Assembly (NCBI GenBank): GCA_013339895.1
Contig: JABACO010000077.1
Location: forward strand, 62,001 to 126,000
Direction: 5' to 3'
Origin: Ephydatia muelleri
Lineage: Eukaryota > Porifera > Demospongiae > Spongillida > Spongillidae
DNA: 64,000 nucleotides
Shown: in pieces, positions 11,520 to 23,100 of the stretch
How the letters are laid out: each line of letters opens with the position of its first letter
Position numbering within the stretch: position 1 is the first letter of the stretch
Position numbers and translations under genes: made by a program
The notes under the pieces: model-generated
Database searches by the model: none
Told to the model about the DNA's origin: nothing
The model's input: only the letters and a program-made list of their open reading frames with translations

Positions 11520-12930
11520 TTGTAGTAAGTTGTTCAGACACTTTTAAATTTGTACCATTAACTTTGTACAAGTACCATTGAAATCTTAATAGTGATATAC
11601 GTCTAGTCTATTTTACGTTTCTCTTCTAACATTTAAAAATAAAACTTAAAATGTTTTATAAGATCAGAATGTAATGATGAACGTTAATACAGAGAGTTTT
11701 ATCATACTCCTATTGACCTTTGGCTTTCAAAATGTATGCCTGTAAAAAATGCTTCCAGCCCCAAATGCAGTACAAAACGTTTTTTCGAGCATACGCATGA
11801 TACAATCAACAAATAGAGAGTTTTCTATAATTAACGTACGGAAAAATTTGCATCCCCGTGTGTTCCAACTCTTCTGTGCGACTTGTGATTTGTTCTAATT
11901 AGCTCAGTGACCTTCTAAAATAGCCAAACACATGCCTGCGTTCGAGTTTTCCTGACGTCATTGAGTACAAATCTTGCAGGATAATGCAGAGATACAACAA
12001 AGGAAGAGTGTAGTTGGTGTGAGCTCTGGTATACCTCTTTGCCTGTCATCATCATCTCTCTATACGGTTCACCTCACAGTGGGCAGCAGTATGCATGTGG
12101 GGCCATGTTGATCAGGAAGTGTTCAAGACGGGTGTATTCCTCTAGATGAGTGGCAAATTTCCTTATCCCACTGATACCAGCCAACGTCATTTTCTTCCTT
12201 TACTTGCCCATCTCCTTCGGAAATTGAATAAGTCTATTAGAATTCTTTCATTATTAACAAGTTTTGTACCTTTCCTTGCCACATAGTATTCTTCATACAA
12301 GGCTGTCCTCCACTCTTAACTGGCATCCTGGGAATAAGCATTATGACAGTTACTATTGTCAAATCCCTTGTATCCCTCAGGGGTCACTCTTAGGATACTT
12401 TAAATCAGCAATACTCTTAGGTAACTTTAAATCGGCAATTTTTAACATCATTTTCCACATGACCAGTAGCCTTCTTTGTTTGCCCCCATACTCCATTAGA
12501 CCCCGTGCTTCACGTTTGCTTCAATCACTACCTATGAAAGAAATATATTCACTTTGGGTTCAATCGCTAACATGCATATGTCCATAGTTCATCATTGAGT
12601 CTTCTGGTCATCATTCATTGTAAATATAAGAGCAGGCCAGGTGGCAAAAGGCCTAAGAATTGTGTGGTGCATGGAGAAATTGAACACTTGTGAGATGCTG
12701 CATTGAAATGAATTTATTATATTGTGTAATTTATAGCAAGTTGATAACCTTAGCTTAACCTAAAAATAAATAAAAAACAAATTGGAGACCACGTAGCACA
12801 CTTTGAATTAACTCATATATGGTTGCAATGTGCATTATGCTCCATTTCTATTAATTGACAATGGGAAGTTGTGTTGGAAGTTTATGCCTTTGTGCAGACA
12901 ACCTTATTTACACTTTAGAACTAGTATCTG
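11520..12930. other. Unassigned 1.4-kb insertion inside the gypsy fossil
   Basis: The reverse-transcriptase homology stops and resumes on either side of this AT-rich block. It contains no recognised domain. The plus frame at 12264 to 12587 (107 codons) has no family resemblance I know. No clear terminal repeats were found. Confidence 0.45.
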
Positions 12931-14565
12931 TTTACTGGCAAGTAGAGATAGATTACGGTGGCTGTGGTGACAAAGAAAAAACTGCACAGAGAAGGGTCTC
13001 TTTGAGTTTAATGTAATGCCTTTTGGACTCATGAATGCTCCTGCCACTTACCAAACATTGATGGAATGCATTTTTGCAGGACGTATTGGGAAGCAATGTC
13101 TGATCTGCATAGATTACATTATTGTATTTAGCTCTCTACGTTTACTGAGCATCTGGAATATCTGGAAAGGTATTGTCTGACACTAAAGATGCTGGATTGA
13201 AGCTGAAAACTGAGAAGTGCCATTTTGTACAGAAGGCTGTCAAGTACTTAGGTCATATTGAGTATCAGCAATTGGAAAAAGTAATCAAGGATTGAAGTGG
13301 CACCATTATATCCCTAAAGTGTCGCACTGGTGAAGAAGACTTTCCCCCTTGCAAAATGGATGTCTGTTTTGGTAGTTTAAGGCCGCTTGTCTAGAGTTTA
13401 CTACACATGCATTCACAACTGGTAGTACCTACAAGACCATCTTACATGATCATTCTGGGCATCTTGGCATTCAGAGGACCACAGAGAAAGGGAAGGGTTT
13501 TTATACTGGCATGGATTGAGGCAGACACATTGGGTTAATGAACGTCATTATTTTCAAAAGCGAAATCTACCATAACCAAGCCGCTTGCTGCTCCTCTTGA
13601 TACAATCATGTGCATTCATTCGTTTGAGGCGATCAGCTGGAATATTATGTAGGGAACTCAGTACATTCCAGACATCACTGACCTGTTCAGTAAAGGGGTT
13701 GAAGCCTCTGCACTGGCTGTTGTGGAGTCAGAGACTCTGCATGGCGTTTGGTCCATGTTGATGAAATGGTACGTCACTGTGGCGTTCCATGTGCACTGCA
13801 CAGTGACCAGGGTGCCAATCTGAATAGCCATGCAGCTGTTCACTAGCTCTGTGTAGATATCTTGCAGCAAGACTCGGACCATGGCTTACCATCTGCAAGG
13901 AAACGGCCTGGTGACGATTCAGTAGAACTTTAATTGTCCAAAAGCTTATTGGTCCAAAGTGGTAGGGATATTTAGATTCCAAAAGCATTGTTTCTTTACT
14001 GAATCGCACTTCTTGAGTCAAGAGTGTGCATGCTCTCCATTTCGCAGTGATGTAAAAGTACATTTCATTCCATTCCGCGTGGTGGCTCGCCAGTCCTTCC
14101 CATTGATACTACTGTATCATGCAGAAACATGGACGTGGAGAAGTGAATGTTCTTGCATGAGTATATGGAGTATGTAGAACAATCGGGTACGTCTACCCGC
14201 AAGATCTTATGCAGCAATGTAAAAGTACACTAAAGCTCATGATGCATGGAAACAAGAAGTTTATGGCAAGTTAAGGCGTACGGGAGAAACGTTTGCAGTA
14301 GGGGACCAGTCGTGTTTGTATGCTCCAGTAGTGAAGCAAGGGAAGCTGGTATCGTTCTGGCGAGGTCCATACACCCTAATTGATTGGTAAAATCATATCC
14401 ATAAATGGCCCATACATAGGCGGTCATCTTGCTTTTTTAATTCAATTTGAATTTTAACCAACTCTATGATGTACTACAAGCAGGTCTGATTATGATATAT
14501 GTACTTCAAAAAATTATTCCATTAACCATTCTAAAATCAAGACAAAACCATATCCGTTAAGTAAT

Positions 14566-14969
14566 TAATTCGCGGTTTGCGAATCAATGAATATTCCCGT
14601 ATATCTTCTCATAGACATGTATGGGGTACTTCAATACCAAGCACGCCAGATTTTTCCATTTGTCATGAGGGATTGTTAGTACAATACATTTGCCAAGATT
14701 TTTAGTGGGGTCGCTGTATTTTTCTTATTTAAGACGTCGCTTCCCTAGGATTGTCCTCAATGTATGGTATAACCATACATCGAGGACACTCCTAGGGAAA
14801 GCGCCATCTTAAATAGGAAAAATACGGCGACCGCACAAAAAATTATGGCAAATGTAGTGTACTAACAATCCCTCATGACAAATGCTGAGAAAAATCTGGC
14901 GTGATTGGTATTGAAGTACCCCATACATGTCTATGGGAAAATATTCGTTGATTCGCAAACCACGAATTA
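14566..14969. mobile_element. Foldback element with arms of about 200 bp
   Basis: Left arm 14566 to about 14768, right arm about 14772 to 14969, in inverted orientation. The outer edges read TAATTCGCGGTTTGCGAATC and its near complement GATTCGCAAACCACGAATTA. The centre is GTATGGTATAACCATAC. Arms match over nearly their full length with scattered differences. No coding content. It is nested in the gypsy fossil, so it is younger than it. Confidence 0.85.
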
Positions 14970-15300
14970 TGACTTTTGACCGCTCATTTCTGGATATGTG
15001 CAGCAGTGAACAACCGCATTCAGTTGGTTGATTCAACAACAAAACTACTGCACATAGAAATCGTTATTCCTACAACTGGGTTCGGTTAGGCAATTGCGAA
15101 CTTCAAGGCCGAGGGACTTATCAATGAAACCTTCACAAACTGGAGGTTATGTGGAAGTTGATAATGATGAAGTGACGGAAGATGTAAGACCATTTCGTCC
15201 TCAACGAGTTCGATGACTTTCGGACCAATACGGGATTTACTTCGAATATTAGGATCTTGCTAGGATGCAAGATTCTGGGAAGGGAGTAATGTAACTTGGT

Positions 15301-15652
15301 GATAAATTGTGTTGCGCATGCGCAAGTCATGATGATTGTGTAATGGTGGGATGTTAGTGGTGTCCAGTGTACAGTATATGCTGTTTGTGCATGATATTCA
15401 TCGAAGATTGATACATATAAATTTGATTATCCACATTAGTTTTTAGATCACCACTTTCAATTAATCAACGCACTTGAAAATAGTCATTTCTCAATGTATA
15501 CTAGTCGTACATGCGAGAATAAATGCATCAATGTGTATGAAGTGAACAATATAAGTTTAATCTACTCAGTAATACTATTTAAAATTCACAATTGCGTGTT
15601 GTTTATAATTTTAACATGACAATCTCCCTTATTTTCCGCGCACTATATTGCC
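15301..15652 (+). promoter_or_regulatory. Probable 5' region of the plus-strand VioB/RebD-like gene
   Basis: The last roughly 130 bp align by eye with the region upstream of the minus-strand copy (about 23274 to 23440): shared words are gaagtgaaca, atgacaat, ttttcc.tcgcactatat-type sequence and attgccaatggaag. Conservation in both copies suggests a promoter or a 5' exon/intron boundary. A stop codon closes the coding frame at 15617 to 15619. No TATA box could be fixed with confidence. Confidence 0.45.
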
Positions 15653-18600
15653 AATGGAAGCATATATCAAGGGACGCAGGGATCATATCTGGAATTCCCA
15701 CGACTTACTTTCATTGGGAAAGCACGCATCGACGTTAATACTAGGAACAACATCAATTGTAACTTCGATCAACAACAAAACATCAGCGATAATATTGATC
15801 TGGATTTCAATTCAAATGGGACTTCAGAGTTTTCACTTTTCAATTGCACCGTTACTTCCGCCTTCGACATTGGCGGAGGAATAGAAAAGGATCCTCTGAT
15901 TGGTGCTAAGGTGGTTAACAACATAAACCAGGCTTCTCCAAAGATAGTTGACATTGATGTAGACTTCCAACTTCAAAAGGCCGCCATCTATGGTATGACC
16001 CTGGTTGTATTGCTTGAAAACGGAGAACTGGCATTCCAGGGAACACTACAGTCCAATGTCCTTGCCCAAGACGTATGGAGTAAATCCATTTGTATAGACT
16101 ACACTAAACTCACAAACTCGTCCCATTATCTCAGCTCTAAGATTGTGAGCGTTCTCAGTAACGTGCAATGGGGTGATACCACTGTAGGCTCAACAGTCCT
16201 GGCAGAGCTAAGGAGTACAGCGGAAGCTAACGGAGGCAATTTGTCCATTTCTATGACTCTCTACTACTATACAAGGAATGTAGCTGCTTACCTGTACACA
16301 AACTTCACATTAGCTCATGTGATCGGAACCATTGGCGTTGCTAAACCGACGGAATCACTCAACTTTCCAAGCAGCAGGATCATGTCGTTTGAAGGCATGC
16401 CTCACGCGGCGGTCCCTTTAACAGAAAATGATTCCTGTTACAATTTTATATATTCCTCGACACCTGCCCAATTACCTCTGTGGATGTACAAGGCACCTTT
16501 CACAATATACGAGGTCGCCTCAAATCAGACCTGGTTGAGTGTTGACTTCAGCAATTCGCTCCCCATTACTTTGAAAGGTGGAACGCGGGACCTTGGAACG
16601 CTCTTCTTGGCAGTAAGAAATCAAAACTGCCTGCAATTGATCGGAGGTCCGATACCATACCGTAAACACGGTTGGAACAGCAAAGGGGGTATTGTTGACC
16701 ATATTCTTGACCCTCTGACTGCTAAACTATTGGAAAATTCTCCATTAGTTGTAGTGCGAACGGTAAGTTCGGTTGAAAAAATGATGGATTATGATACATC
16801 TGCACGTTTGAATGTAGGGTTCGCGCTGCTAACAGCATGCTCAAACGTTTCAAACGGCACAACGCATTACTTGCAGCAGATACTCGGAGAAGCGCCAACT
16901 GGCCTGTTCGTGAGGACAATGGACTACTATGTGGGTCGTTTGGAGTACAATCAGGCTATGACGGTGCGAATACTACTGACCAAATTCGGAAAACCCGCGC
17001 ATGACGTGAATGTATATGTTTTTCATGATACAGATACGGAAACATCCGTCTTACCACCCAACGGTGTGAAGCCCGAGTCAAACCAAACGCTTACAGATGA
17101 AAATGGAATAGCTACTTTCATTTTCAGAGCAAACAACATTCCATTCCCACGCCGTTACCCAACATTGCAGTGCAACAACAGCACATATACCCTCCCTATC
17201 GATGGCCAAGTGTATATGTTTAGTTACTATGCGGAAGGCACTCCTGTCGATTACAACGCTAGCAGCATAACCATAGCAACCATCGTCAACGACATTGCCA
17301 TTCTCGGTTATTCATACTACAGCCCGTCTCAGCCGTATACGTGGAAAAAAGATATAGAACCCATCTTTTCTCAGTACGAGCGTCTCTATCCGGTGATGAA
17401 ACCAATCGTCCGACTTGGCAGCTACAGAGACGTAACGCTAAATCACAACCTCCAACTCTTGTACTATGCTATGAGTCTTGATATTAATCATCCAAGTTAC
17501 ATGCCTGTGACTAGAGATCTCTCTCCGACTAAGAAAAATGTTATACTTCAATGGTTACAGAATCCAATATACGACTCAGATTTGTTCGTCAGAACTGAAA
17601 ATGCCGATGGAGGCGGGACGCGTTACATTCCTCCAATCCGATGTAGCTCTTCTGCAATCGAATCGCAACATCCGGTGGCTAGTGATCCATACTTTAGAAG
17701 TATATTCAAATCAAGCGTCAGAGAGAATAGCAAGCGAACAACTGAAGGAGATTGCACAATAGAAAAATTAAAAGAAAACTTGCAAGTAGGTGTTCAATTG
17801 GAGTTTGCAACAATTCCTCCATACCTGACAGCTCTATACTCAATAAAAGAGGGATACAATTCGGAAATACGAAAGCTTATTCGGTCAGTCGCAATGCAAG
17901 AAATGATACATATGGCGCAAGTGGCAAATATTCTGATTGCTATTGGAGGTGTGCCCCGAATAGACAGTAAAAAAACTGTTCCAAGTTACCCGACCGTGGG
18001 ATTGCCAGGAAATGTCCTTCCAAACCTTACAGTTACTCTGGAAAAGTTAACATTACAACACGTTTATAAAGTATTTATGGGCATTGAAGTACCGCACAAC
18101 GAATCAGTTGATAACACTACTGGTGAGCAAATAGCGGAAAATACAATTGGACAGTTTTATGATAGCATTGCACAGTGCGTTACATCCCTTGGCAATGGTA
18201 TATTCAACAAAAGTACCGCTAATAAACAAATCCAATGGCCGTGGCCTACGAAGATTGGTAGAGTATTTATAGTTACAGATGTATCTTCGGCAGTGAAAGG
18301 AATCCAAGAGATTAAAGAACAAGGAGAAGGGGCTTCCCCTTTTGATCCCACACAAGGTGATACTAGTAGCCTTGCTCATTTCTACAAATTCGAGGAGATC
18401 GTTTGTCAGAAACATTTGGTGAAAACCATTCACGGAAACTATGCATACGACGGAGCTGACATACCATTCGATGAATCGGGGGTGTGGCCAATGAAGGACA
18501 GTCCTAGTAGCAAAGATATTCCGCCTGAAAACAACTGCTATACGGAAGCAAAAGCCTTTCATAGTGCATTCAGAGCGCTGCTAAGAAATATTCAAGATGT

Positions 18601-18781
18601 TTTCTCTGGACACCTTGATGGAGACACGGGAATGATGAGTTCGATTACGATCATGGAGTCCATGGCGGTGCATGCACGTAAACTTATGTGGACCAAGATT
18701 AACCCTCATGATGAAAGTTCATGTGGTCCTGTGTGGGACTATGAGTGGACTACGCCGCCTGCAGGAGCAAAGAATCAGTAA
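15653..18781 (+). CDS. VioB/RebD-like ferritin-domain protein, copy A (intronless)
   Basis: An uninterrupted frame of about 1,042 codons. VioB, RebD and StaD join two oxidised tryptophan imines into a bisindole (violacein and indolocarbazole pathways). The parts run as in VioB: an N-terminal block with LEFPRLTFIGKARIDVN (VioB has LDFPRIHFRGWARVN), a middle with a TDENGIATF-type beta-sandwich segment, the conserved SYMPVTRDLSPTKK block (VioB SYYMPSTRELSAPK), and a ferritin-like four-helix domain with LQVGVQLEFAT, AMQEMIHMA, HFYKFEEIV and MESMAVHARK. There is no intron, in contrast to the nearby dynein gene. No in-frame ATG lies near the expected start; the frame is open from 15620 and the A/B match starts at 15653, so an upstream exon may supply the start. 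Many N-x-S/T sites occur, suggesting secretion, but no signal peptide is visible. The animal substrate is unknown. Family call is firm, function inferred. Confidence 0.85.
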   Translation, partial: NGSIYQGTQGSYLEFPRLTFIGKARIDVNTRNNINCNFDQQQNISDNIDLDFNSNGTSEFSLFNCTVTSAFDIGGGIEKDPLIGAKVVNNINQASPKIVDIDVDFQLQKAAIYGMTLVVLLENGELAFQGTLQSNVLAQDVWSKSICIDYTKLTNSSHYLSSKIVSVLSNVQWGDTTVGSTVLAELRSTAEANGGNLSISMTLYYYTRNVAAYLYTNFTLAHVIGTIGVAKPTESLNFPSSRIMSFEGMPHAAVPLTENDSCYNFIYSSTPAQLPLWMYKAPFTIYEVASNQTWLSVDFSNSLPITLKGGTRDLGTLFLAVRNQNCLQLIGGPIPYRKHGWNSKGGIVDHILDPLTAKLLENSPLVVVRTVSSVEKMMDYDTSARLNVGFALLTACSNVSNGTTHYLQQILGEAPTGLFVRTMDYYVGRLEYNQAMTVRILLTKFGKPAHDVNVYVFHDTDTETSVLPPNGVKPESNQTLTDENGIATFIFRANNIPFPRRYPTLQCNNSTYTLPIDGQVYMFSYYAEGTPVDYNASSITIATIVNDIAILGYSYYSPSQPYTWKKDIEPIFSQYERLYPVMKPIVRLGSYRDVTLNHNLQLLYYAMSLDINHPSYMPVTRDLSPTKKNVILQWLQNPIYDSDLFVRTENADGGGTRYIPPIRCSSSAIESQHPVASDPYFRSIFKSSVRENSKRTTEGDCTIEKLKENLQVGVQLEFATIPPYLTALYSIKEGYNSEIRKLIRSVAMQEMIHMAQVANILIAIGGVPRIDSKKTVPSYPTVGLPGNVLPNLTVTLEKLTLQHVYKVFMGIEVPHNESVDNTTGEQIAENTIGQFYDSIAQCVTSLGNGIFNKSTANKQIQWPWPTKIGRVFIVTDVSSAVKGIQEIKEQGEGASPFDPTQGDTSSLAHFYKFEEIVCQKHLVKTIHGNYAYDGADIPFDESGVWPMKDSPSSKDIPPENNCYTEAKAFHSAFRALLRNIQDVFSGHLDGDTGMMSSITIMESMAVHARKLMWTKINPHDESSCGPVWDYEWTTPPAGAKNQ

Positions 18782-20180
18782 CTAGGACTGTGTAATTGTG
18801 TACTTACAGTCTGAAACTGAATAATTATTTGTAAGGATTATACATAAAATTGTTACTCTATATTTGAGTGTGTTATTTTTTTAAATTTACTGACTTCTTT
18901 ATTAATTCATCGATTTAATCATTGGCTTAAAAGCTTGGAAAGAGTGGTGTGTGCTGTCTGTTGTTGCAAGATCAATATTGATTAAGTTGGCTTGATTTAT
19001 AAGAGTACTGCGCTAAATCAGAATCTCATATATATTATATGATGTCCCTACATACGCTACACAATCGGAAAATAATATAAAGATCCCACACCAAGGATAT
19101 ACGGTATGGTTTATACATGTATAGAACACCAAATAAACACTACTTTACTGACGTAAAGAAATGCTTACACCATACAGTACCATTAGAGCAAATTGTTAGG
19201 CTCCACAAATGTCGCGTACCTTAACCTTACCATACTACGTAGTGATTATGCTGTTTACAGCGATAATCGCTTACGTAATGGTTGGGTTGGGTACGAGACT
19301 ATTACAAAGCGGTGTCAACACTCGGCAATTGCCGTCTCTTTTAAATTTTAGTTTCAGGGTGTCCTTTAAGTGTTTATCAGCCTTTCATGCAACCCTTCAG
19401 AATTATATTACCTTCAAAACGTACCCATTTTTGATACGCCCACAATTTAGTAATCCGAATAAGTGAACTGTTTAAACGAATAGCAAATCATAAAACCAAC
19501 CTTGAATGAATATCGCAGGTACAAACTAACTCCAATCCAGCACAAGCAATCGAATAACTCACCCTTAAAAATACGTTTCAATTTTTACGGTGATTCTCTT
19601 TTTACGGTAGTTCAGCGATTGTGTCATACATGTAAATATAATTATAGTTCCGAATTTAAAGCGATTTGAATGCTCCTACATCAGTTTTGAATCCATGGGG
19701 TTTACCTCGTTGTCACGGAGCTTGAGCAAACCTCCAAAATACATTTTCTCATCGCGAAGTAGTGTGCATTGTGTGAAGTTTTAAAAACAGTGTAAGTACG
19801 AGGACCGAGAGTTAGGGCGTATTCAGCCTTAGACTATTTATACATTTTTATACATTATGCAAAGCACCGCTTTTTCATGAACTGTACCATTTATTTAGTG
19901 TTGTAAAGTTATATGGCGTTGCACTGAGATGCATAAAAAATGCATGCTAAAATATTATATTGGACAAATAACCTCACTGCACCTTGATCTACATGTATTT
20001 TTATCAGTTCACTTGCCGGCTGACCTTTTACTGACCTGGTCACACACAGAACGCGCAGTGACATGCACACACACCAACACACCCTTCTTTCTGAACCTCC
20101 CAAACGTATCGTCCAGTAGTTACAATCCCTACAAATTATTATTCAGTTCAGACTGTAAGTACACAATTACACAGTCCTAG
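18782..20180. other. Tail-to-tail intergenic spacer between copies A and B
   Basis: Contains the 3' flanks of both ferritin-like genes. Both start taactaggactgtgtaattg after the stop (reading each gene's strand) and diverge after roughly 50 to 180 bp. It is the centre of the large inverted duplication. No canonical AATAAA was found just after either stop. The middle (19000 to 19900) holds no recognised gene. Confidence 0.6.
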
Positions 20181-23100
20181 TTACTGATTCTCTGCTACTG
20201 TAGGTGGCGTAGTCCACTCATAGTCCCACACAGGACCACACGAACTTTCATCATGAGGGTTAATCTTGGTCCACATAAGTTTACGTGCATGCACCGCCAT
20301 GGACTCCATGATCGTAATCGAACTCATCATTCCCGTGTCTCCATTAATGTGTCCAGAGAAAACATCTTGAATGTTTCTTAGCAGCGCTCTGAATGCACTA
20401 TGAAAGGCTCTTGCTTCCGTATAGCAGTTATTTTCAGGCGGAATATCTTTGCTACTAGGACCGTCCTTCATTGGCCACACCCCCAATTCATCGAAAGGTA
20501 TGTCAGCTCCGTCGTACGCATAGTTTCCATCAATGGTTTTCACCAAATGTTTCTGGCAAACTATCTCCTCAAATTTGTAGAAATGAGCAAGGCTACTAGT
20601 ATCCCCTTGTGTGGGATCAAAAGGGGAAGCCCCTTCTCCTTGTTCTATAATCTCTTGGATTCCTTTCACTGCCGAAGATACATCTGTAACTATAAATACT
20701 CTACCAATCTTCGTAGGCCATGGCCATTGGATTTGTTTATTAGCGGTACTTTTGTTGAATATACCATCGCCAAGGGATCTAATGCACTGTGCAATGCTAT
20801 CATAAAACTGTCCAATTGTATTTTCCGCTATTTGGCCGCCGATATTGTTATCGACTGAATTGTTGTACGGCACTTCAATGCCCATAAATACTTTATAAAC
20901 GTGTTGTAATGTTAACTTTTCCAGAGTAACTGTAAGGTTTGAAAGGACATTTCCTGGCAATCCCACGGTCGGGTAACTTGGAACAGTTTCTTTACTGTCT
21001 ATTCGGGGCACACCTCCAATAGCAATCAAAATATTTGCCACTTGCGCCATATGTATCATTTCTTGCATTGCGACTGACCGAATAAGCTTTCGTATTTCCG
21101 AATTGCACCCCTCTTTTATGGAGTATAGAGCTGTCAGGTATGGAGGAAGTGTTGCAAATTCCAATTGAACACCTACTTGCAAGTTTTCTTTTAATTTTTC
21201 TACTGTGCAATCTCCTTCAGTTGTTCGCTTGCTATTCTCTCTGACGCTTGATTTGAATATACTGCTAAAGTATGGATCACTAGCCACCGGATGCTGAGAT
21301 TCAATTGCAGAAGATCGACATCGGATTGGAGGAATGTAACGCGTCCCGCCTCCATCGGCACTTCTAGGCACAGTTCTGACGGACGAATCCGAGTCGTATA
21401 TCGGATTCTGTAACCATTGAAGTATAACATTTTTCTTAGTCGGAGAGAGATCTCTAGTCACAGGCATGTAACTAGGATGATTAATATCAAGACTCATAGC
21501 ATAGTACAGGAGTTTGAGGTTGTGATTTAGTGTTACGTCTCTGTAGCTCCCAAGTCGGACGATTGGTTTCATCACCGGATTGAGACGCTCGTACTGAGAA
21601 AAAATTGGTTCTACATCTTTTTTCCACGTATACGGCTGAGACGGGCTGTAGTATGAATAACCGAGAATGGCAATGTCGTTGACGATGGTTGCAACAGTTC
21701 TGTTGTAATCGACAGGAGTGTCTTCCGCATAGTAACTAAACATATACACTTGGCCATCGATAGGGAGGGTATATGTGCTGTTGTTGCACTGCAATGTTGG
21801 GTAACGGCGTGGGAATGGAATGTTGTTTGCTCTGAAAATGAAAGTAGCTATTCCATTTTCATCTGTAAGCGTTTGGTTTGACTCGGGCTTCACACCGTCG
21901 GGTGGTAAGACGGGGGTATATGTGTCGTGAAAAACATGTACGGACGCGTTAGACGCGGGTTTTCCGAATTTGGTCAGTAGTATTCGTACCGTCATAGTCT
22001 GATTGTACTCCAAACGACCCACATATGAGTCCATTGTCCTGACGTACAGGCCAGTCTGGCTTTCCGCAAGCATCGGATGTAAGAAATGCGTGACGTTTGA
22101 GGTCGAGCATGCTGTTAGCCGCGCGACCCCTGCATTCAAACTCCCAGCGATATCAAAAAAGCTTACTTTGCGCACTACAAGTAGTGGTGAATTGACCAAC
22201 AGTTCAGCAGTCAGAGGATCAAGAATGTAGTCAACAATACCCCCTTTGCTGTTCCAGCCGTGTTCACGGTATGGTATCGGACCTCCGATCAATTGCAGGC
22301 AGTTTTGATTTCTAACCGCCAAATAAAGCGTTCCAAGGTACCGCATACTACCTTTCAAAGTATGGGAGAGCGAATTGCTAAAGTCAGCACTCAGCCAAAT
22401 CTGCTGTGAGGCATTGTATATTGTGAAAGGTGCCTTGTACATCCATACAGGATATTGTGGTGTTTTTGAATGTATAAAATGGTAACAGGAGTCATTTTCC
22501 GTTAAAGGGACCTTCGCGTGAGGTACTACACCTTCAAACGACATGATCCTACTGCTTGGAAAGTTGAGTGATTCCGTCGGCTTTGCAACGCCAATGGTAC
22601 CGATCACATGAGCTAACGTGAAGTTTGTGTACAGGTAAGCAGCTACGCTCCTTGTATAGCGGTAGAGAGTCATAGAAATGGACAAATTGCCTCCGTTAGC
22701 TTCAGCTGTACTCTTTAGCTCTGCCAGGACTGTTGAGCCTACAGTGGTATCACCCCATTGCACGTTACTGAGAACACTCACTGTGTTAGAGCCGAGATAA
22801 TGGGAGGAGTTTGTGAGGAAGGTTGTGTCTATACATATGGACTTCCTCCATACGTCTTGGGCAAGGACATTGGACTGTAGTGTTCCCTGGAATGCCAGTT
22901 CTCCGTTTTCAAACAATACAGCCAGGGTCATACCATAGATGCTGGACTTTCGAAGTTGGATGTCTACATCTAAATCAACTATCTTTGGAAAGACCTGGTG
23001 TATGTTGTTGTCTACCTTAGCACCAATAAGAGGATCCTTTCCTATTCTTCCGCTTTTGTCGTAAGCGGAAGTAACAGTGCAATTGAAAAGTGAAAACTCT

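Larger units (their letters stand above)
11300..15300 (+). mobile_element. Fossil Ty3/gypsy LTR retrotransposon (pol part)
   Basis: Plus-strand traces, in order: reverse transcriptase (about 11300 to 11515 and 12935 to 13260), the integrase zinc-binding region (near 13440 to 13500), the integrase core (near 13660 to 13910), the integrase C-terminal region (near 14220 to 14390) and a purine-rich tract near 15280 where a 3' LTR would begin. The element is clearly broken, with many breaks (more than ten), and is old. Two later insertions lie in it: an unassigned block of about 1.4 kb (11520 to 12930) and a foldback element (14566 to 14969). LTRs were not delimited. It sits in the left arm of the inverted duplication and has no counterpart in the right arm. 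Confidence 0.75.

Noticed and set aside
13658-14063. Minus-strand frames of 74 and 111 codons
   Set aside because: They are shadows on the opposite strand of the decayed integrase region.
15301-15620. A complete 3' LTR of the gypsy fossil upstream of copy A
   Set aside because: A purine tract is visible near 15280 but no matching LTR end or second LTR could be found, so no LTR is annotated.
15648-15884. ATG-started 78-codon frame at the beginning of copy A
   Set aside because: It lies in another frame over the conserved N-terminal coding block; the conserved protein reads in the other frame in both copies.
20400-20858. 152-codon frame opposite the ferritin-like domain of copy B (also at 4443 and 18104 opposite the other copies)
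   Set aside because: It is an antisense shadow of the conserved coding sequence, present in all copies only because the sense strand is conserved.
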